From: CBDCWT01 sp965223305
GTDB taxonomy: Bacteria; Planctomycetota; Planctomycetia; Pirellulales; Pirellulaceae
DNA length: 64,000 nt
Direction: 5' to 3'
NCBI GenBank assembly: GCA_965223305.1
Contig: CBDCWT010000036.1
Location: 1 to 64,000, forward strand
Under the pieces are notes generated by a model that searched no databases, was not told where the DNA came from, and saw only the letters and a program-made list of their open reading frames with translations. Shown piece after piece: positions 53,881 to 63,153 of the stretch (within the stretch, counting starts at the first letter, position 1; each line of letters begins with the position of its first letter). Position numbers and translations under genes: made by a program.

Positions 53881-55128
53881 CTATTTGTTTTTCATCCGTG
53901 GATCTAACGCATCCCGTAGACCGTCTCCGAGGAAGTTGAGTGCAAACAGTGTTGCCGCAAGTGTTAGCCCGGGAAAGAGCACTAGCCACCAGTAGATCTT
54001 GACCGGCGTAATCACCTGAATCCCCTCGTTCACCAGCAGGCCCCACGAGACGTCAGGAGGTGCCACCCCCAATCCGAGGAAGGAGAGAAACGCCTCGAAC
54101 AGCATCACGGCGGGAATCGTCAAGGTCAAGTAAACGATGACGATCCCCATGACGTTGGGGATCAGATGGCGCAGGACAATTCGCATCCGGCTCGCGCCGA
54201 TTGCGCGAGCAGCTTCGACAAACTGTTCGTTTTTCAGCGAAATGACCTGCCCGCGAACGACGCGGGACATAGTGAGCCAGTAGATGGCACCAATCAAGAT
54301 GTAGAAGACCATGATTTGATTGATCCCCAGCGCATCTAGTTTGGCTTTGTTTTCGTCGGCGTTGAGAATGGTGATTACAAAAATCACCACGAAGATAAAC
54401 GGTATCGAGTAGAGTATATCGACGATCCGCATCATCAGGTTGTCCGCCCACCCACCCAGAAAGCCGGCGGTCGCACCGTAGGTTACGCCGATGGCCAGCG
54501 AGACGAGTGTGGCTACGATGCCAACCATCAGGGAGACTCGCGCGCCCCAACAGACGCGCGACAGCACATCTCGGCCCAAGGCATCGGTTCCGCAGTAGGA
54601 CGGAATGCACCAGTCTCCGAACAGAGCGACGCGAATCCGTAGCAGCTGGCGTGTGATTGGCCCTGGATTATGCCAGAGCTTCATCAGCGGATCCTGCTGC
54701 TGCTTCTTTTGCGCGAGCTGTTGCCGTATGGCTGCCGATTGGCTTGGCGGAGCCGCGGCGGCCTGCCTTTCGAGTTGCGCGAGCTCCGCGTGGAACCGTT
54801 CGAGCTCCGTCTGTAGCGAGTTTTCCGCAAATCCTAAATCCGCCCGCGCGCCCAGGGCGACCGAGGATGCGGGCAGCGGCGGCAGAAACAACCGATTTCG
54901 CAGATCCTTGTCCAGTGGCGACTGTAGCGGTAGCAGAGGCGTCAGCAGCGCCAGCAGCGACATGGCGGTCAGGAAAATCAGGGAGATCATGGCTGCCCAG
55001 CTGCGGCGCAGCCGGCGCCACGCGTCTTGCCACAACGAGATCCCGCGCAGGCTCCGTGCTTCGTCCAGTAACGCCGCGTAGCGGTCAACGTCGCCGACTG
55101 CAGGCGTTTGTGCCGGGGTCACGTCCAT
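53881..55128 (-). CDS. oppC: Oligopeptide ABC transporter permease (OppC) with coiled-coil insert
   Basis: 415 aa, about 100 longer than usual OppC. The first helix is at about 47-67. Then comes an insert, about residues 85-165, rich in Gln/Ala/Glu (RFHAELAQLERQAAAAPPSQ, AAIRQQLAQKKQQQDP) that should form a coiled coil on the outer face. Then CGTDALGRDVLSRVCWGARV and the EAA loop AARAIGASRMRIVLRHLIPN. Order oppB-oppC-oppD-oppF is tight. Confidence 0.92.
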   Translation of the reverse strand: MDVTPAQTPAVGDVDRYAALLDEARSLRGISLWQDAWRRLRRSWAAMISLIFLTAMSLLALLTPLLPLQSPLDKDLRNRLFLPPLPASSVALGARADLGFAENSLQTELERFHAELAQLERQAAAAPPSQSAAIRQQLAQKKQQQDPLMKLWHNPGPITRQLLRIRVALFGDWCIPSYCGTDALGRDVLSRVCWGARVSLMVGIVATLVSLAIGVTYGATAGFLGGWADNLMMRIVDILYSIPFIFVVIFVITILNADENKAKLDALGINQIMVFYILIGAIYWLTMSRVVRGQVISLKNEQFVEAARAIGASRMRIVLRHLIPNVMGIVIVYLTLTIPAVMLFEAFLSFLGLGVAPPDVSWGLLVNEGIQVITPVKIYWWLVLFPGLTLAATLFALNFLGDGLRDALDPRMKNK

Positions 55129-55149
55129 TAGACTGCTATTGCGCTCCCG

Positions 55150-56070
55150 CTACTCATACTTCACGCGTGGATCGATAAAACCGTAGGAAACGTCCACCAG
55201 TGTGTTCATCACGAACAGAATAAACGTATAGACGACAACCATCCCCAGCGCGAGTGGATAGTCGCGTTCTAATGCCGCCTCGATGAAGTGGCTGCCCATG
55301 CCAGGCAGGAAGAAGATCCGTTCCAACACCAATGAACCGGTGAGGATTCCGGCTGTCGCAGGTCCCAGATACGAGACAACAGGTAGCATCGCACCGCGCA
55401 ACGCATGACGGATCACGACCCGCCGATCGTCGAGGCCTTTGGCGTACGCAGTGCGAATATAGTCCAAGCCGAGCACCTCCATCATGCCCGTACGGGTGAG
55501 CCGCGCGATATACGCGGCAAAGGGTGCTCCCAAGCAGAGTGCCGGAAGGATCGCCTGTTCCAAGGTGCCCCAACCCGCCGCGGGAAACAGTTGAATGACA
55601 AACACGAACAGGACGACCGCCAGGCTGGCCAGCACGAAGTTCGGCACAGCGATCCCGACCGTTGCGGCACCCATCACCCAAACATCCAGCATCGTGTTGC
55701 GGCGGATTGCCGACAGGACACCAGCAGCCACTCCTAATGTCAACGCGAAGGCCATCGCAAAAATTCCCAGCGATACTGAAACAGGAAATCCCTGGGCGAT
55801 GATCTCGTTGACCGTGTAATCTTCCCGTCGCAACGAAGGGCCAAAGTCGCCGCGGAAGATCAGCGCGGTGAGACTGTCGCTGTACTGTTCCCACCGCGAA
55901 GCATTCATGTTGTAGCGCTCCTTGATGTTCCTCTCGATCTCCGGCGGCAGGCTGCGTTCATCGTCAAAAGGTCCACCGGGCACAGCGCGCATCAAGAAGA
56001 AGCTGCCCGTGTAGACGATCCACAGCGTGGCGAACATCCAGGCTAGCCGCTTTAGTAAGAAACGTATCAT
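55150..56070 (-). CDS. oppB: Oligopeptide ABC transporter permease (OppB)
   Basis: 306 aa starting MIRFLLKRLAWMFATLWIVY, with six transmembrane helices and the EAA-type loop DYIRTAYAKGLDDRRVVIRH, followed by GSLVLERIFFLPGMG. The ATG is supported by the family's short cytoplasmic N-terminus. A 520-base repeat-filled gap separates it from oppA, so it may have its own promoter or be processed. Confidence 0.95.
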   Translation of the reverse strand: MIRFLLKRLAWMFATLWIVYTGSFFLMRAVPGGPFDDERSLPPEIERNIKERYNMNASRWEQYSDSLTALIFRGDFGPSLRREDYTVNEIIAQGFPVSVSLGIFAMAFALTLGVAAGVLSAIRRNTMLDVWVMGAATVGIAVPNFVLASLAVVLFVFVIQLFPAAGWGTLEQAILPALCLGAPFAAYIARLTRTGMMEVLGLDYIRTAYAKGLDDRRVVIRHALRGAMLPVVSYLGPATAGILTGSLVLERIFFLPGMGSHFIEAALERDYPLALGMVVVYTFILFVMNTLVDVSYGFIDPRVKYE

Positions 56071-56082
56071 CCCCTCATCCTT

Positions 56083-56535
56083 ACCTTCTCCCCAAAGGGA
56101 GAAGGGACATGCGGTTGTGACCTTTTCCCAGGCAGGTCGTGCAGTTTCCAGCTTAGTACGTGATTTCTTCTTTCGTCACTCTCCCCTCGGGGAGAGTCGG
56201 CCCGAAGGGCCGGTGAGGGGGGGCGCGCTTCGGGGCGATCAACTCCTGAGCAACCCTCCCCGGACGCTACGCGTCCGACCCTCCCGCGAGCGGGAGGGTG
56301 ACGTGGATGTAAAAGTTGCACGACCTCTCGGAAGTGGGCGGATGTGCAGCTTCTAACTTGGTGCATGATTCCTCCTTTCGTTACTCTCCCCTTCGGGGAG
56401 AGTCGGCCCGCAGGGCCGGAGAGGGGGGCACGCTTCGGGGCGATCACTCCTGAGCAACCCTCCCCGGACGTTACGCGTCCGACCCTCCCGCGAGCGGGAG
56501 GGTGACGTGGATGTAAAAGTTGCACGACCTCCCGG
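56083..56535. repeat. Tandem composite repeats between oppA and oppB
   Basis: A short palindromic fragment (56083-56110) is followed by two tandem copies of about 192 bases, 56139-56331 and 56344-56535. Each has CTCTCCCC/GGGGAGAG, GGGGCGATCA, CCTCCCCGGACG and CCTCCCGCGAGCGGGAGGGTG. The copies differ at only a small number of positions, so the duplication is fairly recent. Frames in this stretch are artefacts. Confidence 0.9.
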
Positions 56536-56590
56536 AGGGGGGAGGACGGGCGGTCCTGCCGTTCCCCCGGAGGTGGAGTAGAAATCGGTG

Positions 56591-58582
56591 TCAGTCCTTA
56601 ATTCGTATCAAGTTCAGTGGATGCCGATCCTCGGCGTTTGCATAAAAACCAACGACACGGGGATTCAACATGTGCGGCATGACGTAGAAGTAGATCGGAA
56701 TGATAGGCAGTTCGCTCATCAATAGTTCTTCGGCCTGGTAGAGGATCTTCGAGCGGAGTTTCGGATCAGGCTCCTGCTGAGCTCGATCGATCAAGTTGTC
56801 GTACTCCGGATTGCTCCAGCCGGTTTCGTTGTTTTCGCCTCCGCTAACCCACATGTCGAGAAACGTATTGGGATCGGGGTAATCGCCGATCCAACCAGCT
56901 CGCGCCACGGTGTACTCCATCTGGTGGGTCGTGTCGAGGTACGTGGCCCATTCGAGGTTCTTTAGCTCCGCGTTGATCCCGAGGTTGTTTTTCCACTGCT
57001 GCTGAATCACCTCGGCGATCGCCCGGTGACTCTCATTTGTGTTGTAGAGAATCTCGAATTTGGGAAATGGTTGGCTGCTCTCTGCATACCGCGATTTCGC
57101 CAGCTCGGCGCGCGCCGCTGCGGGGTCGAAGTCGCCGGTTTGTGGCGAGACGTAGCCTGCTAGTCCAGGGGGCACTATATGGCGTGCCGGTTGCTGACCT
57201 GCTCGAGTGACTTTCTCGCAGATAAGCCGCTTGTCGATGGCCAGATTCAGAGCTCGCCGCACGTGGACGTCGTCCAAAGGCGGTCGAGTTACATTTAGGC
57301 GGTAGAAATAGCTGATCAACGAAGGGGCACTGACGAAATCATCACGATGTTGCAGCTCTTGGACCATGGTATCGGGCGGTTTGATCGCCCAGTCCAACTG
57401 ACCGTCCAAGTACATGTTTAACCCGGTCGTCAGCGACTTGACCGCCATCGCATCGACGATCTCGAGTTGGACGGTGCGAGCGTTCCAGTACTCGGTGTTC
57501 TTGACGAATCGGACTCGATCTCGAAACCTGCGGAATCGCAACCGGAACGGACCATTGCTCACAATGTTCTCCGCCTTGGTCCAATTCGGGACGCCGTGTG
57601 TCTCGATGCAGCGACGATTGACCGGGTAGAGGGGATAGAAGGCGACCAGGTTTAGAAAGAAAGGTGTGGAGTTGTTGAGCTGGACAGTCAGCGTGTTGCC
57701 TGAGGCTTGAATGCCAACTTGAGTGTCGAAGTCACTGAGCACCTGCTCGCATTTGGCCAGCGCCCCTTCGTATTGCCCCGGTGTATCTTCAGCTACTTTC
57801 TCAGGTGCCTTGCAATAGCCGCGCAGGGTACCCGGCTCATCCCAAAGTACGCGACCCTCGTTTGTAGGTTTGATCTCGACGAGATAAATCCAGCTTTCGC
57901 GCCAGTCGGCGGTAGCGTCCTCTTGCTCTTTCTCGCTGGCGTCAGGCAACGCGGGTGGCGGCGATTTCACGATCCGCTGGAGAACCCCTCTTTTGATCGT
58001 GCCGCGGGGAAATGTTTGCAGCGGATCCGCTCGATCTGCGAGTTCGACCTCAACGCGATCTCCTGGTGACAGTGGGCCCATGTTGTATTTCAGGGCTCCG
58101 ACCACGTAGTGCAGTTGATAGGCGTACTTGGACGCCGTCTCCGGATGGAGCATGCGCATCCAAGACCAGCGAAAGTCCGCCGCGGTCATTGAACTGCCGT
58201 CGGACCAGCGAGCCGTGTCGCGAATTCGGAAGGTGTATGTCTTGCCGTCCGCTGAGATCTCGCACGATTCGGCGATGGCCGGCATCGGCGTGGTGGGGAC
58301 GTTCCCATTGGGGCCCGGCTTGGCCATCTCCAGGATGTTGCCGTCCTCGTCGACGACCAGCCCCTCCGGGTAGACGCGATAGAGCCCCTCGAACAAGGCC
58401 TCGATGATCCGTCCTTCCGGATTCCCGGTTGCCTTGGCGGGGTCGACCGTCTTTACTTCATCTTCGTTGTTAAACGTAAAGTCGGCTCGCGGTAGAGTCC
58501 CGAACGACACGGCCCAGGCAAGCGCCGCCAGTCCCAGCAACACAACAACGTAAGGAAAGGCTTTCCGAGCAGTGCGGTCCAT
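56591..58582 (-). CDS. oppA: Peptide ABC transporter substrate-binding protein (OppA / SBP_bac_5)
   Basis: 663 aa, first gene of the transporter cluster. N-terminal membrane anchor (YVVVLLGLAALAWAVSFGTL, 11-30) and no lipobox, so it is anchored by a helix or is cleaved. Family features: TFRIRDTARWSDGSSMTAAD, LNLAIDKRLICEKV, YTVARAGWIGDYPDPNTFLD, LPIIPIYFYVMPHML. It is longer than E. coli OppA (543 aa), with an insert of charged residues near 180-260. Confidence 0.93.
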   Translation of the reverse strand: MDRTARKAFPYVVVLLGLAALAWAVSFGTLPRADFTFNNEDEVKTVDPAKATGNPEGRIIEALFEGLYRVYPEGLVVDEDGNILEMAKPGPNGNVPTTPMPAIAESCEISADGKTYTFRIRDTARWSDGSSMTAADFRWSWMRMLHPETASKYAYQLHYVVGALKYNMGPLSPGDRVEVELADRADPLQTFPRGTIKRGVLQRIVKSPPPALPDASEKEQEDATADWRESWIYLVEIKPTNEGRVLWDEPGTLRGYCKAPEKVAEDTPGQYEGALAKCEQVLSDFDTQVGIQASGNTLTVQLNNSTPFFLNLVAFYPLYPVNRRCIETHGVPNWTKAENIVSNGPFRLRFRRFRDRVRFVKNTEYWNARTVQLEIVDAMAVKSLTTGLNMYLDGQLDWAIKPPDTMVQELQHRDDFVSAPSLISYFYRLNVTRPPLDDVHVRRALNLAIDKRLICEKVTRAGQQPARHIVPPGLAGYVSPQTGDFDPAAARAELAKSRYAESSQPFPKFEILYNTNESHRAIAEVIQQQWKNNLGINAELKNLEWATYLDTTHQMEYTVARAGWIGDYPDPNTFLDMWVSGGENNETGWSNPEYDNLIDRAQQEPDPKLRSKILYQAEELLMSELPIIPIYFYVMPHMLNPRVVGFYANAEDRHPLNLIRIKD

Positions 58583-58759
58583 GGGTCGGCACCTTCGATT
58601 CGTGAATCAAGGCGGTGATCTGCGCACCGCGCAGGCGCCATCCTAGGGAGACTCGTAGGATCGAGCAAGCGTAGAGTATGCTGTTCGGCTCAACCTGCTC
58701 TCAGCTCAGCGCGTTCTCCCCCGCGCGTGGGAAGCCATCGCAGAAAAAAAGGCGTGACT

Positions 58760-59260
58760 ATGGCCAAGTTCGTCCATCGCCGACATCAACCACCGAGGCG
58801 GCCGGCTCATCCTCGCAAGCTAGTGCTGGTTTGCGCGCCGCTGAGAAGCAATGTCAACCTCTCTCGGATCGTGCGCGCGGCGAGTTGCTGCGCGGTGCCC
58901 CGTGTCATCGCCTGCGGAAGTCCGAAGATCGATGCCAAGATCGCTCGGGTTGAGCGAGATCAACTGCGGTTGGAGACCCACCGGTCGCTGCTACCGGTTC
59001 TGCGCAAGCTTAAGGAAGAAGGCTATCAGCTGGTTGGGCTGGAACAGACGACGAATTCCGAAGAGCTTTTTTCGGCGGCCTTTGTGGCCAAGATGGCTTT
59101 GGTCGTCGGCAACGAACGGCTGGGTCTTGAGCCAGCGGTCCTCCAGATACTGGACCGGGTTGTCGAGATCCCCGTCTATGGGCTTCCCTACAGCTTCAAT
59201 GTTGCCACTGCCACCGCGATAGCGCTCTACGAGTATTGCCGCCAATATCCAGAGGGGTAG
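58760..59260 (+). CDS. SpoU/TrmH-family RNA 2'-O-methyltransferase
   Basis: 166 aa. Conserved motifs: motif 1 LVCAPLRSNVNLSRIVRAAS, motif 2 VVGNERLGL, motif 3 IPVYGLPYSFNVATATAIAL, which is the knotted SAM-binding end. It lacks the N-terminal RNA-binding extension of TrmH proper, so the substrate RNA is uncertain. It converges on the 59387 gene. Confidence 0.9.
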   Translation: MAKFVHRRHQPPRRPAHPRKLVLVCAPLRSNVNLSRIVRAASCCAVPRVIACGSPKIDAKIARVERDQLRLETHRSLLPVLRKLKEEGYQLVGLEQTTNSEELFSAAFVAKMALVVGNERLGLEPAVLQILDRVVEIPVYGLPYSFNVATATAIALYEYCRQYPEG

Positions 59261-59386
59261 CAACATGAGATCAGTTCAAGTGCAAGGGTTTCCCGCGCGA
59301 GCATCACTTGCCCGCAGCGCTCCGTCTGTGGCACAGCCGGGTCGTAGCCGCGCGCCTTCCTCGTACCCACACTCTTGCCTGCAGGT

Positions 59387-59956
59387 CTATTGCGGCCGGC
59401 AAGGCATCTTCCGCGGATACGGCGGCGTTTCCGCAATCGGCAGAGGTTGATCGGTTTCGGCTGCCCAAATGGCCCGTTCCCGCGGTCCGGCATAGTAGCG
59501 GAGCCAAGTCTCTGGATCGTCCTTGTCGTCTAGACAGTGCCAGTGCAGATAGTTCTTCGGTAGGTCGATCTTCTTCTCGGCAGACGGCAAGATGTCCCGG
59601 TAGATTAAGCAGTAGAGTTGGCGGTCGGACAAGTGGTCGGTAAACTCCAGCACAATTCGCTGGTTGTATAGCTGGTGGATGGTCCTCCAAAGCAGTTGAT
59701 AAATCTCGTCATCTGTGAGGCCGTCGGGATGTGGCAGCTTTAGCTTCGGACTGAACCACTCGCTGATCGGCAACACGGGCGCACGTTCCCAAGCGAGCAT
59801 CGATTCCAAGAACTCGTTCTCGCGTGGCGTGGATAGCCGGCTTAGGTTCAACAGGTCGACCGATTCGTCAAGGAACGGTTCGAGTTCGTCTCGGAGTCGC
59901 GCATTGAGCAACAACTGCTCGACGTCTTCGGAAGTCGGTCGCTGCGAATCACACAT
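59387..59956 (-). CDS. Conserved hypothetical protein
   Basis: 189 aa, no family recognised. It is acidic and helical, with segments such as FLESMLAWERAPVLPISEWF, LTDDEIYQLLWRTIHQLYNQ, LEFTDHLSDRQLYCLIYRDI and YLHWHCLDDKDDPETWLRYY. No signal or membrane segment. The many Tyr/Trp and the WHC motif suggest a folded soluble protein. It lies convergent with the SpoU gene and, with a 194-base gap, behind rpiB. Confidence 0.7.
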   Translation of the reverse strand: MCDSQRPTSEDVEQLLLNARLRDELEPFLDESVDLLNLSRLSTPRENEFLESMLAWERAPVLPISEWFSPKLKLPHPDGLTDDEIYQLLWRTIHQLYNQRIVLEFTDHLSDRQLYCLIYRDILPSAEKKIDLPKNYLHWHCLDDKDDPETWLRYYAGPRERAIWAAETDQPLPIAETPPYPRKMPCRPQ

Positions 59957-60150
59957 CTTGAGAACCTAGTATCCTGAATGCACAGCAGGGCGACCCGGGG
60001 CCGCAGGCTGACCTCAAAGCTCGACTGTACCAACGAATCCGACTCGTGCAACGTGTTTCGGCGCGGAATGAAGCAAGTTTGGGAAGATCGCGCAGCTACT
60101 GCTGTAACAACCGATACGACGCGCAGAGTCACCGCCCGCTCGCCCACCTA

Positions 60151-60615
60151 CTAGCCGCACTTGCCGGCGGCCGAGTTGGCCTGTTCGAGGCTGGTGATCT
60201 TGTCGAGGCGTCTTGCATGGCGCCCACCGTCGAACTCTGTTTCCAGCCAGATTCGAAGCAGGTTGTCGAGGTTGCGCTCTCCAAGTAGATCACCAGAAAG
60301 GCAGAGCACATTTACGTCGTTGTGGCGCCGCGCCATTTCGGCGGTTAGCTCGTCCTGGACGGCCGTCGCTCGGACACGAGGGAACTTGTTGGCAGCGATC
60401 GCCATCCCAATACCGGTGCCGCAGACAAGGATGCCGCGGTCGACTTGCCCGCGGGAGACTTTTTCGCTTACGCAAGCTGCGATATCCGGGTAGTCGACGC
60501 TGTCGGTACCGTTCGTTCCCTCGTCGGTCACGTCGTGGCCCAGCTGTTGAACGTATTCAACGATTTTCGCCTTGACGCTCACGCCGCGATGATCACTGCC
60601 CACAGATATTCGCAT
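60151..60615 (-). CDS. rpiB: Ribose-5-phosphate isomerase B
   Basis: 154 aa from ATG 60615. It interconverts ribose 5-phosphate and ribulose 5-phosphate in the pentose phosphate pathway. Motifs: SVGSDHRG at the N-terminus, VDYPDIAACVSEKVSRGQ, GILVCGTGIGMAIAANKF with active-site Cys65, and HNDVNVLCLSGDL. The longer in-frame start (60690) adds a 25-residue tail overlapping the upstream gene and is rejected. It follows the Sua5-phosphatase gene in the same direction after 71 bases. Confidence 0.96.
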   Translation of the reverse strand: MRISVGSDHRGVSVKAKIVEYVQQLGHDVTDEGTNGTDSVDYPDIAACVSEKVSRGQVDRGILVCGTGIGMAIAANKFPRVRATAVQDELTAEMARRHNDVNVLCLSGDLLGERNLDNLLRIWLETEFDGGRHARRLDKITSLEQANSAAGKCG

Positions 60616-60686
60616 CTGGTCAGTACTCCCTAAGCTGCGGGATGTTCCCGAGTCCCAGGACCGGGAAGGCCGTCCCGACCGCTTGC

Positions 60687-61820
60687 TCAAGTCGGGCTCG
60701 GCAGATCAATTTCACCGAGCCAACTCTCCAACTCTTCGTCAATTTGCTCGGCACAGCGACGGTAGGCTTGAATAGGGCCACCGATTGGGTCAGCGACATC
60801 ACCCAGATCGTGGCAGAGGACTCGCGTGCGGGGTTCTGCATCAGGCCATTGAGCCAAAATTGCCTCTCGGTGACCGCGTGTCATTGTCAAGATCAGATCG
60901 GCAAATCGCACCAGCCGCTCGCCAAGCGGCTGGCTCTCGTGCGACGCGAGGTCGAGCCCGCGCTCTGTCATCACACTGACCGCTTCTGCGCTCGCTTTGC
61001 CCCCCGCCATGGCTGCAATTCCCGCCGAGAGAACCATCAGCCCCCGGTCTTCCAGCTCGGCGTCAGCACAGCCGATTTTGTTGGCAGCGCGGCGTCTCAT
61101 CAGCGCCTCGGCCATCGGGCTGCGGCAAGTATTCCCGGTGCAGACAAACAGCACGATCAGGCTCGCTAGGCGGCGAAGCGCTTTTTCGTCAATCACCCCA
61201 CATCGCAGTAGTTCCAGATTCTCCCCTTCCACTCCTACGACCGACGACGATTGGCCGAATCGGCTTTGTCCGTCGTCCAGCACCAGGTCGACGTCGTCCT
61301 CTAAGGCTTCTACGACCTCGGCCGCTGTCCGCGCTTCGCAGCCACCGCTACGATTGGCACTGGTCAGCGCCACCGGCCCAGCTGTGAGCCGCAGGATCGA
61401 AAGCAGTAACTCGTTTGCCGGCACACGCAGGCCAATCGACCCGTTGGGAGAAATCGCCTCTCGTACGGACGGCGTGAACTGATGCACAAGGCTGTCCGGG
61501 TGGCGGTTGCTGAGCACTAAAGTTAGGGGGCCCGGCCAGCAGCGTCGAGCTAACCTCTCAGCCAGTTTTGGCAACTGCGGCACGTAGTCTCGCGCGTCAT
61601 CGGCGCTCTTGATGGCCAACGTAAAAGGTTGCCCAGTCGGCCGACTCTTGACGGCCGTTAGCCGCGCGATCGCCTCCGGCTTCAGAGCGCTGACGGCCAG
61701 GCCATAGACGGTCTCCGTTGGTACGGCAATGAGCTTACCTTCAGCCAAGGCCTGAACCGCCCGGTGGACTACATCCCGAGGGTCGTCAGTGCTGCGAAGA
61801 TCGATGACGGCGGGTGCCAT
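60687..61820 (-). CDS. Fusion of Sua5/TsaC threonylcarbamoyladenylate synthase and a YwlE-like low-molecular-weight phosphatase
   Basis: 377 aa. The N-terminal half (1-210) is a Sua5-type YrdC domain (GKLIAVPTETVYGLA, FTLAIKS, RRCWPGPLTLVL, GSIGLRVP), involved in making the t6A tRNA modification. The C-terminal half (222-377) is a low-molecular-weight phosphatase with P-loop C227-T-G-N-T-C-R233-S and the general-acid region DVADPIGG. Thr at the fifth P-loop position is the residue that marks protein-arginine phosphatases such as YwlE, where tyrosine phosphatases have Ile. The linker is short, and this fusion is followed by rpiB. Confidence 0.9.
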   Translation of the reverse strand: MAPAVIDLRSTDDPRDVVHRAVQALAEGKLIAVPTETVYGLAVSALKPEAIARLTAVKSRPTGQPFTLAIKSADDARDYVPQLPKLAERLARRCWPGPLTLVLSNRHPDSLVHQFTPSVREAISPNGSIGLRVPANELLLSILRLTAGPVALTSANRSGGCEARTAAEVVEALEDDVDLVLDDGQSRFGQSSSVVGVEGENLELLRCGVIDEKALRRLASLIVLFVCTGNTCRSPMAEALMRRRAANKIGCADAELEDRGLMVLSAGIAAMAGGKASAEAVSVMTERGLDLASHESQPLGERLVRFADLILTMTRGHREAILAQWPDAEPRTRVLCHDLGDVADPIGGPIQAYRRCAEQIDEELESWLGEIDLPSPT

Positions 61821-62114
61821 GAGTTCTTTCGCCCTTTGCCTTCCGCAGTGGGTGCGAGCATTCGAGCGAACATCTCGTGTTCGCCGTCCCCCGGTTCGGA
61901 CCAGCCCTGCGCGTTGGCAGTCACTTCGGAATTACCGTAATCACTTACCATAGTGGATGTTGCGCTCACCGGTCAAGGGGGCGGTTGGTCCGCAGTCGCC
62001 GCTGCTGCCGTACTAGGCGGGTAGTACGCCGGCAGCGGGTAACATCGTACAATGGTGCCTGAGCCCGATCGGGCGTTTGGTCTGAACTTATCGACATTTG
62101 GAGCGAAAATCGCG

Positions 62115-63062
62115 ATGGGCAGCTCCCCTCCGAAGCGTCTCATCTTGGCTCCGCTGCTGGCGGTGCTTGCCGGATGCCTGTCGGGAGGCGGGGCGGACGG
62201 ACCTAGCGGCCGGCTGGAACAGACGTGGGGCGACCGGGGGCTAGGGGAAGGCCGACTGCAGAAGCCGCGGGCGATGGCGATCGACGAGAACGACTTGTTG
62301 TACGTGGTCGACATGACGGCCCGCATCCAGGTTTTCACGGCGTCCGGCGAGTACCTGCGCGGCTGGCGGACTCCGGAATCGCTTAACGGTAAACCGTGTG
62401 GGTTGAGCTTCGATCGGGACGGAAATCTGCTGGTCGCTGACACCCATTACTTCCGCATGCTGGTCTACACGCCGCAAGGATCGCTGCTGAGAGAACGCAC
62501 GATCGGTGGCCAAGCGGGACACCGGCCGGGTGAGTTCTCGTTTGTGACGGACTGTGTCCAGGATTCGCAGGGTAACTACTATATCTGCGAGTATGGTGAC
62601 TTTGATCGCGTTCAGAAGTTCTCGAAGGATGGCCAGTTCCTCCTCCAGTGGGGTCGCCACGGCAGCCAGCCGGGCCAATTCATCCAGCCCCGGAGTCTGG
62701 CCATCGACGAGCAGGACCACATTTGGGTTGCGGATGCCTGCAATCACCGTATCCAAGTTTTCGATGCTACGGCGAAAGAAGTCGAACTGGTCCGCATTTG
62801 GGGCGAACAGGGTAGGGAACCGGGCCAGCTGCGGTATCCTTACGGGTTGGCGCTTGATCGCAAGGGCCATGTCTTGGTCTGCGAGTTCGGGAACAGCCGG
62901 GTCCAGAAGTTCACGATTGATGGCGACTACGTGAGTTATTGGGGACAGCCTGGGCACGAGGAAGGTGAGCTGTACGAGCCGTGGGAAGTGGCATTTGATT
63001 CTCGTGGCAAGTTGCATGTGCTCGATACGAACAACCACCGTGTACAGACGGTACGGTTGTAG
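62115..63062 (+). CDS. NHL-repeat lipoprotein
   Basis: 315 aa from ATG 62115. The signal ends in the lipobox LAGC (ILAPLLAVLAGCLSGGGADG), so it is an outer-surface or membrane-bound lipoprotein. Repeated NHL blades follow: LQKPRAMAIDENDLLYVVDM, IQPRSLAIDEQDHIWVADAC with NHRIQVFD, and LRYPYGLALDRKGHVLVCEF with GNSRVQKF. A conserved planctomycete protein of unknown ligand. It is followed after 91 bases by the VWA gene. Confidence 0.9.
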   Translation: MGSSPPKRLILAPLLAVLAGCLSGGGADGPSGRLEQTWGDRGLGEGRLQKPRAMAIDENDLLYVVDMTARIQVFTASGEYLRGWRTPESLNGKPCGLSFDRDGNLLVADTHYFRMLVYTPQGSLLRERTIGGQAGHRPGEFSFVTDCVQDSQGNYYICEYGDFDRVQKFSKDGQFLLQWGRHGSQPGQFIQPRSLAIDEQDHIWVADACNHRIQVFDATAKEVELVRIWGEQGREPGQLRYPYGLALDRKGHVLVCEFGNSRVQKFTIDGDYVSYWGQPGHEEGELYEPWEVAFDSRGKLHVLDTNNHRVQTVRL

Positions 63063-63153
63063 CGTCCTAGGGCGGAAGGGACGTTTCCGTCAGATAGGTG
63101 GGGGCCGATCGCAACGGGGGAGCTGATCACGCACTCTTGGAGGGCCAATCGGG

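Noticed and set aside
56067..56525. Minus-strand open frame of 152 codons with repeated segments
   Set aside because: It is only the translation of two tandem DNA repeats between oppA and oppB.
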